Shown here piece after piece: positions 32,868 through 40,177 of a DNA stretch of 40,177 nt. How positions within the stretch are numbered: the first letter of the stretch is position 1; each line of letters opens with the position of its first letter. The position numbers were made by a program, and so were the translations under genes. This DNA is from a bacterium (GTDB lineage: Bacteria; Actinomycetota; Acidimicrobiia; Spongiisociales; Spongiisociaceae), in NCBI GenBank assembly GCA_026710435.1, contig JAPOQZ010000235.1, positions 1 to 40,177 of the forward strand, written 5' to 3'. Below the pieces are notes generated by a model. It made no database searches. It was given only the letters and a program-made list of their open reading frames with translations, and was not told the DNA's origin.

Positions 32868-35197
32868 GGCGTCTCCGATCCGGATTGTTGGGTCTCGTCC
32901 GCCGGTTCGGTGACCGGAGGCCTGTGCTCTCCGAGAACCGCTAGGATCGTCGCTCCTTCGAGCAGTTCGGTTCCCGGGCCCGGGGCCTGGCGGGCGATCC
33001 GACCCTCAAGGCCCGGGTCCTCGACCGGAGCCCGCGAAGTCGCCACCTCCAGCAGCAGCCCCGCAGCGGAGAGCTCCGCTCCGGCTTCCTCGGCTGTGAG
33101 CCCGGTCAGGTCGGGAACGACGATGAATAGCGGTCCGCTGGACTCGACGACGGTCACCGCATCGCCGAGGCTGACCACCGTGCCGGCGGGAGGTTCCGTG
33201 CGGATCACAACCCCGGCATCGACCTGTAGATGGCTTTCCTGCACTACCGTGACATCCATCCCCGCCTCCTGCAGAAGGGCCGTCGCCTCTCCGACCGGCC
33301 TTCCGGCCAGATCGACGATGAATAGCGGTCCGCTGGACTCGACGACGGTCACCGCATCGCCGAGGCTGACCACCGTGCCGGCGGGAGGTTCCGTGCGGAT
33401 CACAACCCCGGCATCGACCTGTAGATGGCTTTCCTGCAGTACCGTGACATCCATCCCCGCCTCCTGCAGAAGGGCCGTCGCCTCTCCGACCGGCCTTCCG
33501 GCCAGTTCTTCCAGTTCGATCTCCTCCGGGCTTTCGGAAACGACGATCTGCACAGCCCACCCGGGATTGATGTCGGCGCCGGCGGAGGGGTCCTGCCTGA
33601 TGACGATTCCTTCCTCGAGATCGAGGTCCAGTTCGGTGGTGGTCACCACTTCGAGGCCCAGCCCTTCCAGCATGCCTTCGGCCCGGTCGCGGCTCAGGCC
33701 GGTCACCGAAGGCATCTCGATGGGTTCGGGTCCGGCCGAGATGACCAATTCGACCAGCGAACCTCGTGGTGCCGGGGCATCGCCCTCGGGTATCTGGCTG
33801 ACCACCAGACCGGCTCCCACCGTTTCGTGACGGGTAGTTCGGGTCTCTACCCGGAAACCCTGTCCTGTCAGCTGTGCTTCTGCCCGTCCCTGCGTGGAGC
33901 CGACCACCGTTGGCACCCTGACCTGAAGGGGGCCGGCGGAGACCACCACATCGACGAACCTATCTCTCCCGTAGGAGTCACCCGCGGGCGGCACGGTGCG
34001 GATCACGAGACCGGCGACGGCATCGCTGGCTTCCGTCGTCGAACGGACGCGGAAGCCAGCCTCCTGCAGCACCTGGAACGCCTCGTCCCGGGCCAGGTCC
34101 ACCACGTCGGGAACCTGGAGAGTCTCCACTCCGGTCGTGGACGGCTCTACCGGCGCCTCCGGCCGGAGATTACTGAGCAGGTACCAGACGCCGACCACCA
34201 CGAGGGCGGCTAGCGCCACCGACGTGATTGCGAACGGAACCTGGGACGGCTGGCGAGGCGTGGCCTGGACGCGACGGTACACCTCGTCGGGGGGGACGGT
34301 GGGTGGGGGAATGTCAGGTCGCCGAGCCTTGGCCGGTCCCGGGGACTGCACTCCGGCGGTGGCGGAACGATCGGTCCTCCCCCGGAGGAACAGCAGCAGA
34401 TCCCGGCGCATGTCGGCCGCCGTCGTGTATCGCCGGGCGGGATCCTTCTCAAGGCCCCGCATTACGATCTCTTCGAGTTCGATGGGCACGTCGGGGTTGA
34501 GCCGTCCGGGGGAGGGCGCCTCGGTCGTAACGTGCTGGAAGGCCACCGAGACGGGTGTCTCCCCACTGAAGGGCGGCCTGCCGACCAGCATCTCGTAGAG
34601 AACCACGCCGAGGCTGTAGATGTCGGATCGCTCGTCTGCGGGGTCTCCGCGAGCCTGCTCGGGACTGAAGTAGGTGGCCGTGCCGATCACCGCTCCGGTC
34701 TTGGTCAGGTCCTGCGAGTCGTCCCATGCCCGGGCAACGCCGAAGTCGGTCACCTTCACGGTGCCGTCCTCCGCCAGGAGGATGTTGCCGGGCTTGATGT
34801 CACGGTGGATCACCCGCTTGCGATGGGCGACCTCGAGGGCCGAGGCCACCTCGGCTGCAATCTCCGCCGCTCGTCTCGGGAGAAGCCTGCCCTCGGCTCG
34901 CAACACATCGCGCAGCGAGCGGCCCTTGACGAGTTCCATCACGATGAAGTAGGTGCCGTCCTCGTGGCCCCAGTCATAGATCGACACGATGTTGGGATGG
35001 CTGAGGTTGGCCGCGGCTAGGGCCTCCTTACGGAAACGGGCTACGAAGGTGTCCGTCTCTGCGAATCTCTGGTGCAGGATCTTCACCGCTACCCGGCGAT
35101 CCAACATCCGGTCGGTGGCCTCGAACACGTCCGCCATGCCTCCCCGCGCCAAATGGGCGGTCAGGTCATAGCGGCCTAGCGACTGGGGCGATTCCAT
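32864..35197 (-). CDS. pknB: Serine/threonine kinase PknB with six PASTA repeats
   Basis: A 777-residue membrane kinase. The kinase domain spans about 8-270, with G-loop ARGGMADV, catalytic Lys39, HRDIKPGN (131-138) and DFG (151-153). The activation-loop threonines lie in LTKTGAVIGTATYFSPEQ. A proline-rich juxtamembrane region leads to one membrane helix (about 322-341). Six extracellular PASTA repeats follow (about 360-755) and bind muropeptides or lipid II. Repeats 4 and 5 are near-identical. Mycobacterial PknB has four repeats and a neighbour PknA, which is missing here. It regulates wall synthesis and division by phosphorylation, opposed by PstP. Confidence 0.95.
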   Translation of the reverse strand: MESPQSLGRYDLTAHLARGGMADVFEATDRMLDRRVAVKILHQRFAETDTFVARFRKEALAAANLSHPNIVSIYDWGHEDGTYFIVMELVKGRSLRDVLRAEGRLLPRRAAEIAAEVASALEVAHRKRVIHRDIKPGNILLAEDGTVKVTDFGVARAWDDSQDLTKTGAVIGTATYFSPEQARGDPADERSDIYSLGVVLYEMLVGRPPFSGETPVSVAFQHVTTEAPSPGRLNPDVPIELEEIVMRGLEKDPARRYTTAADMRRDLLLFLRGRTDRSATAGVQSPGPAKARRPDIPPPTVPPDEVYRRVQATPRQPSQVPFAITSVALAALVVVGVWYLLSNLRPEAPVEPSTTGVETLQVPDVVDLARDEAFQVLQEAGFRVRSTTEASDAVAGLVIRTVPPAGDSYGRDRFVDVVVSAGPLQVRVPTVVGSTQGRAEAQLTGQGFRVETRTTRHETVGAGLVVSQIPEGDAPAPRGSLVELVISAGPEPIEMPSVTGLSRDRAEGMLEGLGLEVVTTTELDLDLEEGIVIRQDPSAGADINPGWAVQIVVSESPEEIELEELAGRPVGEATALLQEAGMDVTVLQESHLQVDAGVVIRTEPPAGTVVSLGDAVTVVESSGPLFIVDLAGRPVGEATALLQEAGMDVTVVQESHLQVDAGVVIRTEPPAGTVVSLGDAVTVVESSGPLFIVVPDLTGLTAEEAGAELSAAGLLLEVATSRAPVEDPGLEGRIARQAPGPGTELLEGATILAVLGEHRPPVTEPADETQQSGSETP
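33116..33505 (-). repeat. Tandem duplication of one PASTA repeat (2 x 195 bp)
   Basis: Units 33116-33310 and 33311-33505 are identical over about 193 bases, from 33118 and 33313 onward. The only difference is C at 33244 versus G at 33439, which changes Val to Leu. Each unit is 65 codons, exactly one PASTA domain. The other four repeats differ widely, so this copy is recent or kept identical by conversion. Confidence 0.95.
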
Positions 35198-35451
35198 AGG
35201 CCTGAATCTAGTGGGCGCCTTGCTGAATGATTCACCTATGCGAAGCTAGCCCGAGTTCTTCATGGACCCGACGCACCCCCGGACATCAGGCCACGGGAAC
35301 CTTACGGTTGGGGGCAGGACAGCAATCAACCGGCAGGTGAACCTCGCGCGCTCGCCATCGTGGGCCATCGGATGGCCGAAGACACGCATGTCAGGACCCC
35401 GAACTTTCCCTCCGTTCACTGCAACAAACCCCAATCCATCAACAATCGGGG
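35198..35451. other. 254-bp spacer between pbpA and pknB with one open frame
   Basis: In related clusters pbpA and pknB nearly touch. Here 254 bases separate them. A minus-strand frame from ATG 35479 to a stop at 35246 reads GLGFVAVNGGKVRGPDMRVF, then GHPMAHDGERARFTCRLIAV; it is open and not low-complexity but has no recognised family or good ribosome site. It may be an inserted repeat or a tiny gene. A promoter for pknB could also lie here. Confidence 0.35.
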
Positions 35452-36582
35452 CTAGCCGGGTCCCTGCGTGTCCAACCATTCGCGCATGATCGCGCGAGCT
35501 ATGGAGGCGGCCTCGGCAGAGCCGATCCCGGGCTCGGCGCCCGGGTCTAGTGACTCGATGACGACCGCCACCACGATGGCGGGCTGGCCGATCGGGACGA
35601 ATCCGGTAAACCACACCGCCTGGCCGCCAGTGCCGGTGTAACCCGATCCGGTCTCACCGAGACCGGACAGCTGGCCGAGCGTCTCGGTGGGGATCGCCAG
35701 AGGGTCCATGCCTGCCTGAATAGCGAGAGCTTCGTCGACATCGAGAGGTATGGCGAGGGAGACCGGTTCGGTCTCCGATTCCAGGTTTGACGCCGAGTCG
35801 AAGACACGGGCCACAATGTGGGGTCTCATCAGGACCCCTCCGCCGGCGGCCGTCGCCGCCCGTAGCCCCAGAGGCAGGGCCGCGACGGGCAGGGCGTCCC
35901 CTTCCGGTGGGAGGGTCACCAGAGAGGCCTCCGGCAATAACTCGCCCGGAAGCGAGGTTCCTGTAGCCCGGTTCACGAGGGGTCGGTCGGCGTCGGTGCG
36001 TAGCGCCTCCCAGACAGTTGCCGCTCCAGGGCCTACCAGGGAGTTGGGGTCGAACGTAGGCGAACTGACGAGCGCGAGAAGCCGACCGGAGGAGGGCTCG
36101 ATGGCGACTACGGCTCCCCTGCGGCTACCCAGGGCGCGCTGCGCCATCTGCTGGAGGTGGTGGTTCAGGGTGAGTTGCAGCGAGCGGGGCCGCAAGTCCT
36201 CGCCCAGCAACCTGTTGATGATTCCCGACACGGTCAGGTCCTGCCGCGAAGCGAGGACGGAGGCGTGGGAGGATTCGATGCCGCTGTCGCCGAAGAGTCG
36301 AGAGGAGAACCCGACGGTGTGCGCGTACAGGGCCCCGTACGGGTAGTCGCGGACGTAGTAGCGCGGATCGGACGGGTCCCCGACCGAGGTGGCCAGGACC
36401 GCGGTATCCGACGAGATGATCTGGCCGCGCTGCCGTCCCGACTGGGCGATCAGCACCCGCGGGTTGTCGGGGTGTACACGGAGGCGGTCAGCGGCGATGA
36501 TCTGCCAGTACGTGATATCCAGAGCCAGCAAGAAGAAGGCGACGAACAAGCCCAGTGCCACACGGCGTACCGGCCCGTTCAT
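35452..36582 (-). CDS. pbpA: PbpA-like penicillin-binding protein lacking catalytic motifs
   Basis: A 376-residue class B PBP homologue with an N-terminal membrane helix (about 8-25), a dimerisation-type region and a transpeptidase-like C-terminus. The order of conserved blocks is right up to PLVNRAT (201-207). The expected PPGSTFK with the catalytic Ser does not follow, and about 130 residues with the SxN motif are missing. The KTG motif reads YTG (315-317) in SGYTGTGG. Normal length is about 480-490. The frame is unbroken, so this looks like a kept, catalytically dead protein, perhaps a scaffold for RodA, whose gene it overlaps (ATGA). Name is by synteny and homology. Confidence 0.85.
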   Translation of the reverse strand: MNGPVRRVALGLFVAFFLLALDITYWQIIAADRLRVHPDNPRVLIAQSGRQRGQIISSDTAVLATSVGDPSDPRYYVRDYPYGALYAHTVGFSSRLFGDSGIESSHASVLASRQDLTVSGIINRLLGEDLRPRSLQLTLNHHLQQMAQRALGSRRGAVVAIEPSSGRLLALVSSPTFDPNSLVGPGAATVWEALRTDADRPLVNRATGTSLPGELLPEASLVTLPPEGDALPVAALPLGLRAATAAGGGVLMRPHIVARVFDSASNLESETEPVSLAIPLDVDEALAIQAGMDPLAIPTETLGQLSGLGETGSGYTGTGGQAVWFTGFVPIGQPAIVVAVVIESLDPGAEPGIGSAEAASIARAIMREWLDTQGPG

Positions 36583-37856
36583 GTGCGCTCCTCGTGGCTC
36601 ACCCGGGCGAGCAGGGCCAGCCAGACGAAAGCGGCGACGGATGACGCCCCGCCATAGGACATGAACGGGGCCAGCAACGAACTGGGGGGAAGCAGCCGCA
36701 CCAATCCGGCCAGGAGTAGGACGGTCTGGAGCCCGAGCAGCAGCGACAGGCCGGACGCGAGCAGCTTGCTGAACAGATCACGGGATCGGAGAGCGATGCC
36801 GAAACCGGTGGCGACCAGGAGGACGTAGGCCGCCAGGACCACTATGGAACCGGCCAGACCCAACTCTTCCGCCACGGCTGCAAACAGGTGGCTCGTGGCT
36901 GCGGTCGGGACCAGATCGGGTTCGCCCAGACCTGGTCCGGTACCCGAAATGCTGCCGGCAGCCAATGCGAACAGGCTCTGGACTATCTGACTCCCGACCT
37001 CCGTATCGTCGGTCCAGGGCCGGAGCCAGGCACCCATCGATCCGCGTACCCCGGGGTCCAGCAGGACCGCGCCCGCCAGCCCGAGGGCATAGACGCCGAA
37101 GCCGATCGTGAGGTAGGTGGGGCGGTTGGTAGCGATGTAGAACATGATCGGGAACAGCCCGAACAGCAGGAGCGAGGCACCCAGGTCGTTCTCGTAGACG
37201 AGAACACCTAATGCCGCCAAGCAGGCCAAGCCCATCGGTAGCAGGGCGCCGAATTCGGGGAGCCGGAACCTTCCGATGGTTCGAACGCCCGTGGTCAGGG
37301 AACTCTGGCGGTCCGCCAGGTACGAGGCCAGGAAGATCACCAGCAGCAGCCTCGCAATCTCTCCGGACCGGAAGACGATCTCGGTGGCCCAGCGCCAGGT
37401 GGGTCCGGTCGGAGAGGTACCGTGGAGCGGAGGAGCCACGGCGGGGATCGCCGGGAGCGCGAGGAAGAGGACCGCGGCCGCGAGGCAGACCCACCCGAAG
37501 GGCCTCAGCGATGCGACGCCTCGTTTCTGGAGCCTGAAGAGTGCCAGCGCCGCCAGGCCGGCGCTGAACATGATCCACCAACTCTGCTGCCCCGCCAGGT
37601 CGTGGTCCAGCCTGTAGATCATCACGAAGCCGACCGCGGTGAGGGTGGCGGCCAACGGTATAAGGTACGGAACCGAACCGGACGCCCAACGGTGTACGGC
37701 GGTGAGCAGGCCGCCGAAAACTACGCCGAACACAAGGATGGTGAGAGCAGCTTGCCGGTTCAGATAGGTACCCTCGGCGAAGTTGACCAGCAGCACCCCG
37801 AAGACAGCGAGTCCCGTGGTGGCGAGGACGAGTACGGCCTCGGCGGTGCGGCTCAC
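36579..37856 (-). CDS. rodA: SEDS peptidoglycan polymerase RodA/FtsW
   Basis: A 425-residue membrane protein with about 12 helices. SEDS hallmarks are present: YENDLGASLLLFGLF, the extracellular loop WLRPWTDD followed by QIVQSLFALAAGSISGTG, and the C-terminal MSYGGASSVAAF. These enzymes polymerise lipid II into glycan strands and need a class B PBP partner. The partner encoded next door lacks catalytic motifs, so the pair would polymerise without its own cross-linking. The gene overlaps pbpA by four bases and follows pstP by 139 bases. Confidence 0.93.
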   Translation of the reverse strand: MSRTAEAVLVLATTGLAVFGVLLVNFAEGTYLNRQAALTILVFGVVFGGLLTAVHRWASGSVPYLIPLAATLTAVGFVMIYRLDHDLAGQQSWWIMFSAGLAALALFRLQKRGVASLRPFGWVCLAAAVLFLALPAIPAVAPPLHGTSPTGPTWRWATEIVFRSGEIARLLLVIFLASYLADRQSSLTTGVRTIGRFRLPEFGALLPMGLACLAALGVLVYENDLGASLLLFGLFPIMFYIATNRPTYLTIGFGVYALGLAGAVLLDPGVRGSMGAWLRPWTDDTEVGSQIVQSLFALAAGSISGTGPGLGEPDLVPTAATSHLFAAVAEELGLAGSIVVLAAYVLLVATGFGIALRSRDLFSKLLASGLSLLLGLQTVLLLAGLVRLLPPSSLLAPFMSYGGASSVAAFVWLALLARVSHEERT

Positions 37857-37995
37857 GTTCCGAGAGCGTCGCGGGCTCCGGGGAGGTCAGTTCCTCCGCC
37901 GGCGTGCCCTGCCCGTCCGCTTCTCATGAACAACCTGACCATCCCTCCCATCCGTCTTGGGCCAGTCACCTATGTGAGCCCCCTCACGGGGACCA

Positions 37996-38724
37996 CTAGG
38001 CGTCGTCCGGGTTGGTGCTCGCCGTGACCGCGATCACCACTACCGATACGTTGTCGACGCCTCCAGCCTCGTTGGCCGCCTCGATGAGCCCCCACGAGGT
38101 CACTGAAGGTGGCCCGTCTCCGAGGATGTCGGCTATCCGGAGGTCGGTGAGCATCGATGTGAGCCCGTCGGAACAGAAAAGCACACGGTCGCCCAGTCTC
38201 AGGTCGGATCGCTCGATGTCGACGGCGAGATCCTGGGTGAACCCGAGAGCGCGGGTCAGGTAGGAGCGCTGCGGGTGGGTGCGGGCCGCCTCCTCGGTAA
38301 GGCGGCCCGCTTCGATCTCCTCTTGAACGTGGGTGTGATCGACAGTGAGCCTGCGGAACTCCTCATCGCGTAGCAGGTAGGCGCGACTATCACCCACATG
38401 GCCCAACTCGATGCTTCCCGCCGGGTCCAGTAAGGCCAGCGTAAGGGTGGTACCCATCCCGACGAACTGCGGTTGCTCGAGGACCGTCTCCAGGATCGCG
38501 GCGTTGGCAGCACGGACCCGCCGCCAAGGTCGTCCCCTCGCCTCCACAGCCGTGTCAATCGCTATCCGGCTAGCTACTTCCCCGTACCGGGCGCCCCCCA
38601 ACCCGTCCGCCACTGCGGCGAGCAGCGGTTGGGTGGAGTAGCCGTCGCTCTGCGGATGGACCGCGTCCTCATTGTTCTCCCGGACGCGACCAGTATGGGT
38701 GTCCGAGGCCCAGATGAACTTCAT
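37996..38724 (-). CDS. pstP: PP2C-family Ser/Thr phosphatase PstP
   Basis: A 242-residue metal-dependent phosphatase: RENNEDA, AVADGLGGARYGEVAS, GMGTTLTLA, GHVGDSRAYLLRD, FCSDGLTSML and GGVDNVSVVV carry the metal-binding Asp residues. It should reverse PknB phosphorylation. Mycobacterial PstP has an added membrane helix and outer domain; this protein ends after the catalytic domain, so it is soluble. It overlaps fhaB by four bases (ATGA). Confidence 0.93.
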   Translation of the reverse strand: MKFIWASDTHTGRVRENNEDAVHPQSDGYSTQPLLAAVADGLGGARYGEVASRIAIDTAVEARGRPWRRVRAANAAILETVLEQPQFVGMGTTLTLALLDPAGSIELGHVGDSRAYLLRDEEFRRLTVDHTHVQEEIEAGRLTEEAARTHPQRSYLTRALGFTQDLAVDIERSDLRLGDRVLFCSDGLTSMLTDLRIADILGDGPPSVTSWGLIEAANEAGGVDNVSVVVIAVTASTNPDDA

Positions 38725-39134
38725 ATCACCTCGAGCACGGTCTTGCCGATCTGGACTGCGTCGCCCCTGTTGAGTTGGAGTGGAGCACTCACCCGCTTCC
38801 CGTTGACGTAGGTACCCGTGGTGCTGCCCAGGTCGAATAGGGACAGCACTCCGGTGTCGCTCACAAGCCGGACATGGAACTCTGCGACATAAGGATCGTT
38901 GAGGATCACATCAGCCTCCTCGCTCCTTCCCAGGACCACCGGCTGGCGCACGTTGACCCGGAGGCCGCTCTGCGTGTCGCTCCTCACCACCGTCAATCCC
39001 GACCCGGGCCTGGTGCGGCCACCACGCCTACCGGTGCCGACATGGGCGGCAACGGCCTTGGCGATCTGCCACACGAACAGGTAGATGTAGGCGACGAAGA
39101 TCAGTTTCAGGGCGACGAGAATGATGGCGGGCAT
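38721..39134 (-). CDS. fhaB: FHA-domain protein FhaB (FipA-like)
   Basis: A 137-residue protein with an N-terminal membrane helix (IILVALKLIFVAYIYLFVWQ) and a C-terminal FHA domain containing VVLGRSEEADVIL, VAEFHVRL and LGSTTGTYVNGKRV. FHA domains bind phosphothreonine, here most likely on PknB or its targets. Size and topology match mycobacterial FhaB. It starts three bases after fhaA and overlaps pstP. Confidence 0.93.
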   Translation of the reverse strand: MPAIILVALKLIFVAYIYLFVWQIAKAVAAHVGTGRRGGRTRPGSGLTVVRSDTQSGLRVNVRQPVVLGRSEEADVILNDPYVAEFHVRLVSDTGVLSLFDLGSTTGTYVNGKRVSAPLQLNRGDAVQIGKTVLEVI

Positions 39135-39137
39135 GGT

Positions 39138-39797
39138 TCAGAGCATCCGCAACTCGTATGCGACCGAGCCGAGGGTTATCGTGTCAGGCGGCCGGACCCT
39201 GGTGGTTCCGAGGGCCGGGCGACCGTCGACCATGGTCCCGTGAGCCGAACCCATGTCCCGGATCCAAACGCCGTCTTCCTCGTACCAGACCAAGGCGTGA
39301 TTGGCGCTCACCGACTGGTGGGTAATCGCAACATCGGCAGAGCGGCCCCGTCCGAGCACCGATCGGTTGACCCGGAGTTCGAGGAGTTGCCCGCCGCCGA
39401 TCAGGAGGGCCCACGGACGTCGGCGGCCGATCCGATGGAAGGCATCCACCTGGATCGTTCCCGGGGTCGCGCCCGGGTCGGGTTCCAGCCATACCCGGAC
39501 CGGACCTTCCAGCCGGCGTCCTCTGATCATCGACATCTCCTCGGTCATAGCCTCGAGATCGCGGATCAACCCCCTGTGGTCCGGCAGCGCCTTAAGGTCG
39601 GAACCGTTGAGTCGAACCTTGAAACGGTTGGGGGCGACCATCCCGCCGGCCGCCGGCCTGCAGGCCAGATCGGATTCGGCACCGATCTGTGAGGCCAACT
39701 CTGCCGGGTGGACGGACCCTCTGGCCGGCCTTCCCCCCAGCCGGGCCAACCAGAACTCCGGGCCTTCCAGGTACTTCGTTGACTTCACAGGGAACAT
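39138..39797 (-). CDS. fhaA: FHA-domain protein FhaA (DUF3662 + FHA), short form
   Basis: A 219-residue protein. The N-terminal DUF3662 part (about 20-115) includes SVHPAELASQI and VAPNRFKVRL. An FHA domain follows (about 145-219) with SVLGRGRSADVAI, VSANHALV and GSAHGTMVDG. Mycobacterial FhaA exceeds 500 residues because of a long disordered linker that is missing here. I place the start at ATG 39797 (GTG 39788 is possible); neither has a strong ribosome site. The open frame continues upstream through the palindromic element and is not coding there. It binds phosphorylated MviN-type partners in relatives. Confidence 0.85.
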   Translation of the reverse strand: MFPVKSTKYLEGPEFWLARLGGRPARGSVHPAELASQIGAESDLACRPAAGGMVAPNRFKVRLNGSDLKALPDHRGLIRDLEAMTEEMSMIRGRRLEGPVRVWLEPDPGATPGTIQVDAFHRIGRRRPWALLIGGGQLLELRVNRSVLGRGRSADVAITHQSVSANHALVWYEEDGVWIRDMGSAHGTMVDGRPALGTTRVRPPDTITLGSVAYELRML

Positions 39798-39826
39798 TCT
39801 ACGCCGGGTGGTTACAAGGCCCTTGC

Positions 39827-39930
39827 CAGGAGGGTGCTGACCGATGACGATTGCGCGGGCCTGCCGCCCGCCGACCCAGGAGTTTGCACGGGTTGTGCAG
39901 GCCGCAGGTGGATTGCTCAGCAACCGCCTA
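39827..39930. mobile_element. MITE-like palindromic element, copy 4 (104 bp)
   Basis: AGGAGGGTGCTGA at the left, then CGATGACGATTG; right end GGTGGATTG, then CTCAGCAACCGCCTA (two mismatches to the end repeat). Read on the minus strand it aligns almost along its whole length with copy 1, including GGCGGGCGGCAGGCCCG. It lies 30 bases upstream of fhaA, in the promoter/leader region of the fhaA-fhaB-pstP unit. Confidence 0.85.
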
Positions 39931-40177
39931 GTGTCCCGAGTCGGAGGTTCGTCACAGAAGAGCGGGCTGCACCTCCACGCCACCGAACCCCGAGAACGCG
40001 AAAACCACCGGAAGGTGCCTCTTCTCTTGGGTTTCCCACCCCCGCCGCCACCTCCGAGGCGCACGGACGAGACCTTCTATCCCCTGTGCGGGCCGCTTCC
40101 GGATAGCATGCACGCTGCCACCGGCCGCTCGACCTCGGAACGGAACCCCCGGTACATACTGCAATCTAGCAGCGCGC

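Noticed and set aside
39798..40064. N-terminal extension of fhaA upstream of 39797
   Set aside because: It crosses element copy 4 and a Gly-rich low-complexity segment, and does not resemble the FhaA N-terminus.
39931..40177. Possible gene at the right edge
   Set aside because: Only short shadow frames are present; no domain, tRNA or clear promoter was found in these 247 bases.

Overview
The window is high-GC DNA from an actinobacterium. The best support is the block at 30.4-39.8 kb. It keeps the order crgA, trpG/pabA, pknB, pbpA, rodA, pstP, fhaB, fhaA that is known from Mycobacterium near the chromosomal origin, although pknA is absent. Threonine-rich linkers in the solute-binding lipoprotein and the mix of catabolic genes suggest an uncultured lineage close to Acidimicrobiia; that placement is inference.

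Layout. Positions 1-4200 look like the right end of a genomic island. It holds a frameshifted serine recombinase tail, a small-protein/aspartic-protease pair, about 800 bases without a supported gene, and a 731-residue repeat protein. It ends at a 3' half of tRNA-Ile (4154-4200) with no 5' half, as expected for an attachment site. Positions 4350-7100 hold a toxin-antitoxin-like HTH/nucleotidyltransferase pair and decayed remnants, including a broken MFS exporter. Positions 7255-13000 carry catabolic enzymes (polysaccharide deacetylase, M24/creatinase-like hydrolase, DUF6817, DHDPS-like lyase), a VanZ-like protein and a Phd/PIN toxin-antitoxin pair.

Positions 13112-18211 (minus strand) form one transport and catabolism locus: ECF S component, EcfT, two EcfA ATPases, nucleoside phosphorylase and an ACMSD-like amidohydrolase. 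The last five genes overlap or nearly touch. The two ATPases carry complementary defects that predict one working and one degenerate nucleotide site. Positions 18811-27672 hold a SelA-like PLP enzyme divergent from a complete dppABCDF-type peptide importer followed by an N-acyl-D-amino-acid deacylase. This suggests uptake and breakdown of peptides containing D-amino acids. Positions 27690-28590 are a lower-GC patch with a PIN remnant beside tRNA-Ala(UGC). Then come thiolase, a small membrane zinc-ribbon protein, a convergent intergenic region with two inverted DnaA boxes, and the cell-wall/division cluster.

The cell-wall cluster has several oddities. PknB has six PASTA repeats, two of them a fresh 195-bp duplication. 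A metal-type ABC ATPase is translationally coupled to pknB. PbpA lacks every penicillin-binding catalytic motif. FhaA is short. A family of four small palindromic elements (53-105 bp, MITE-like) is scattered at 10.3, 17.4, 30.7 and 39.8 kb, each directly upstream of or inside a transcription unit.
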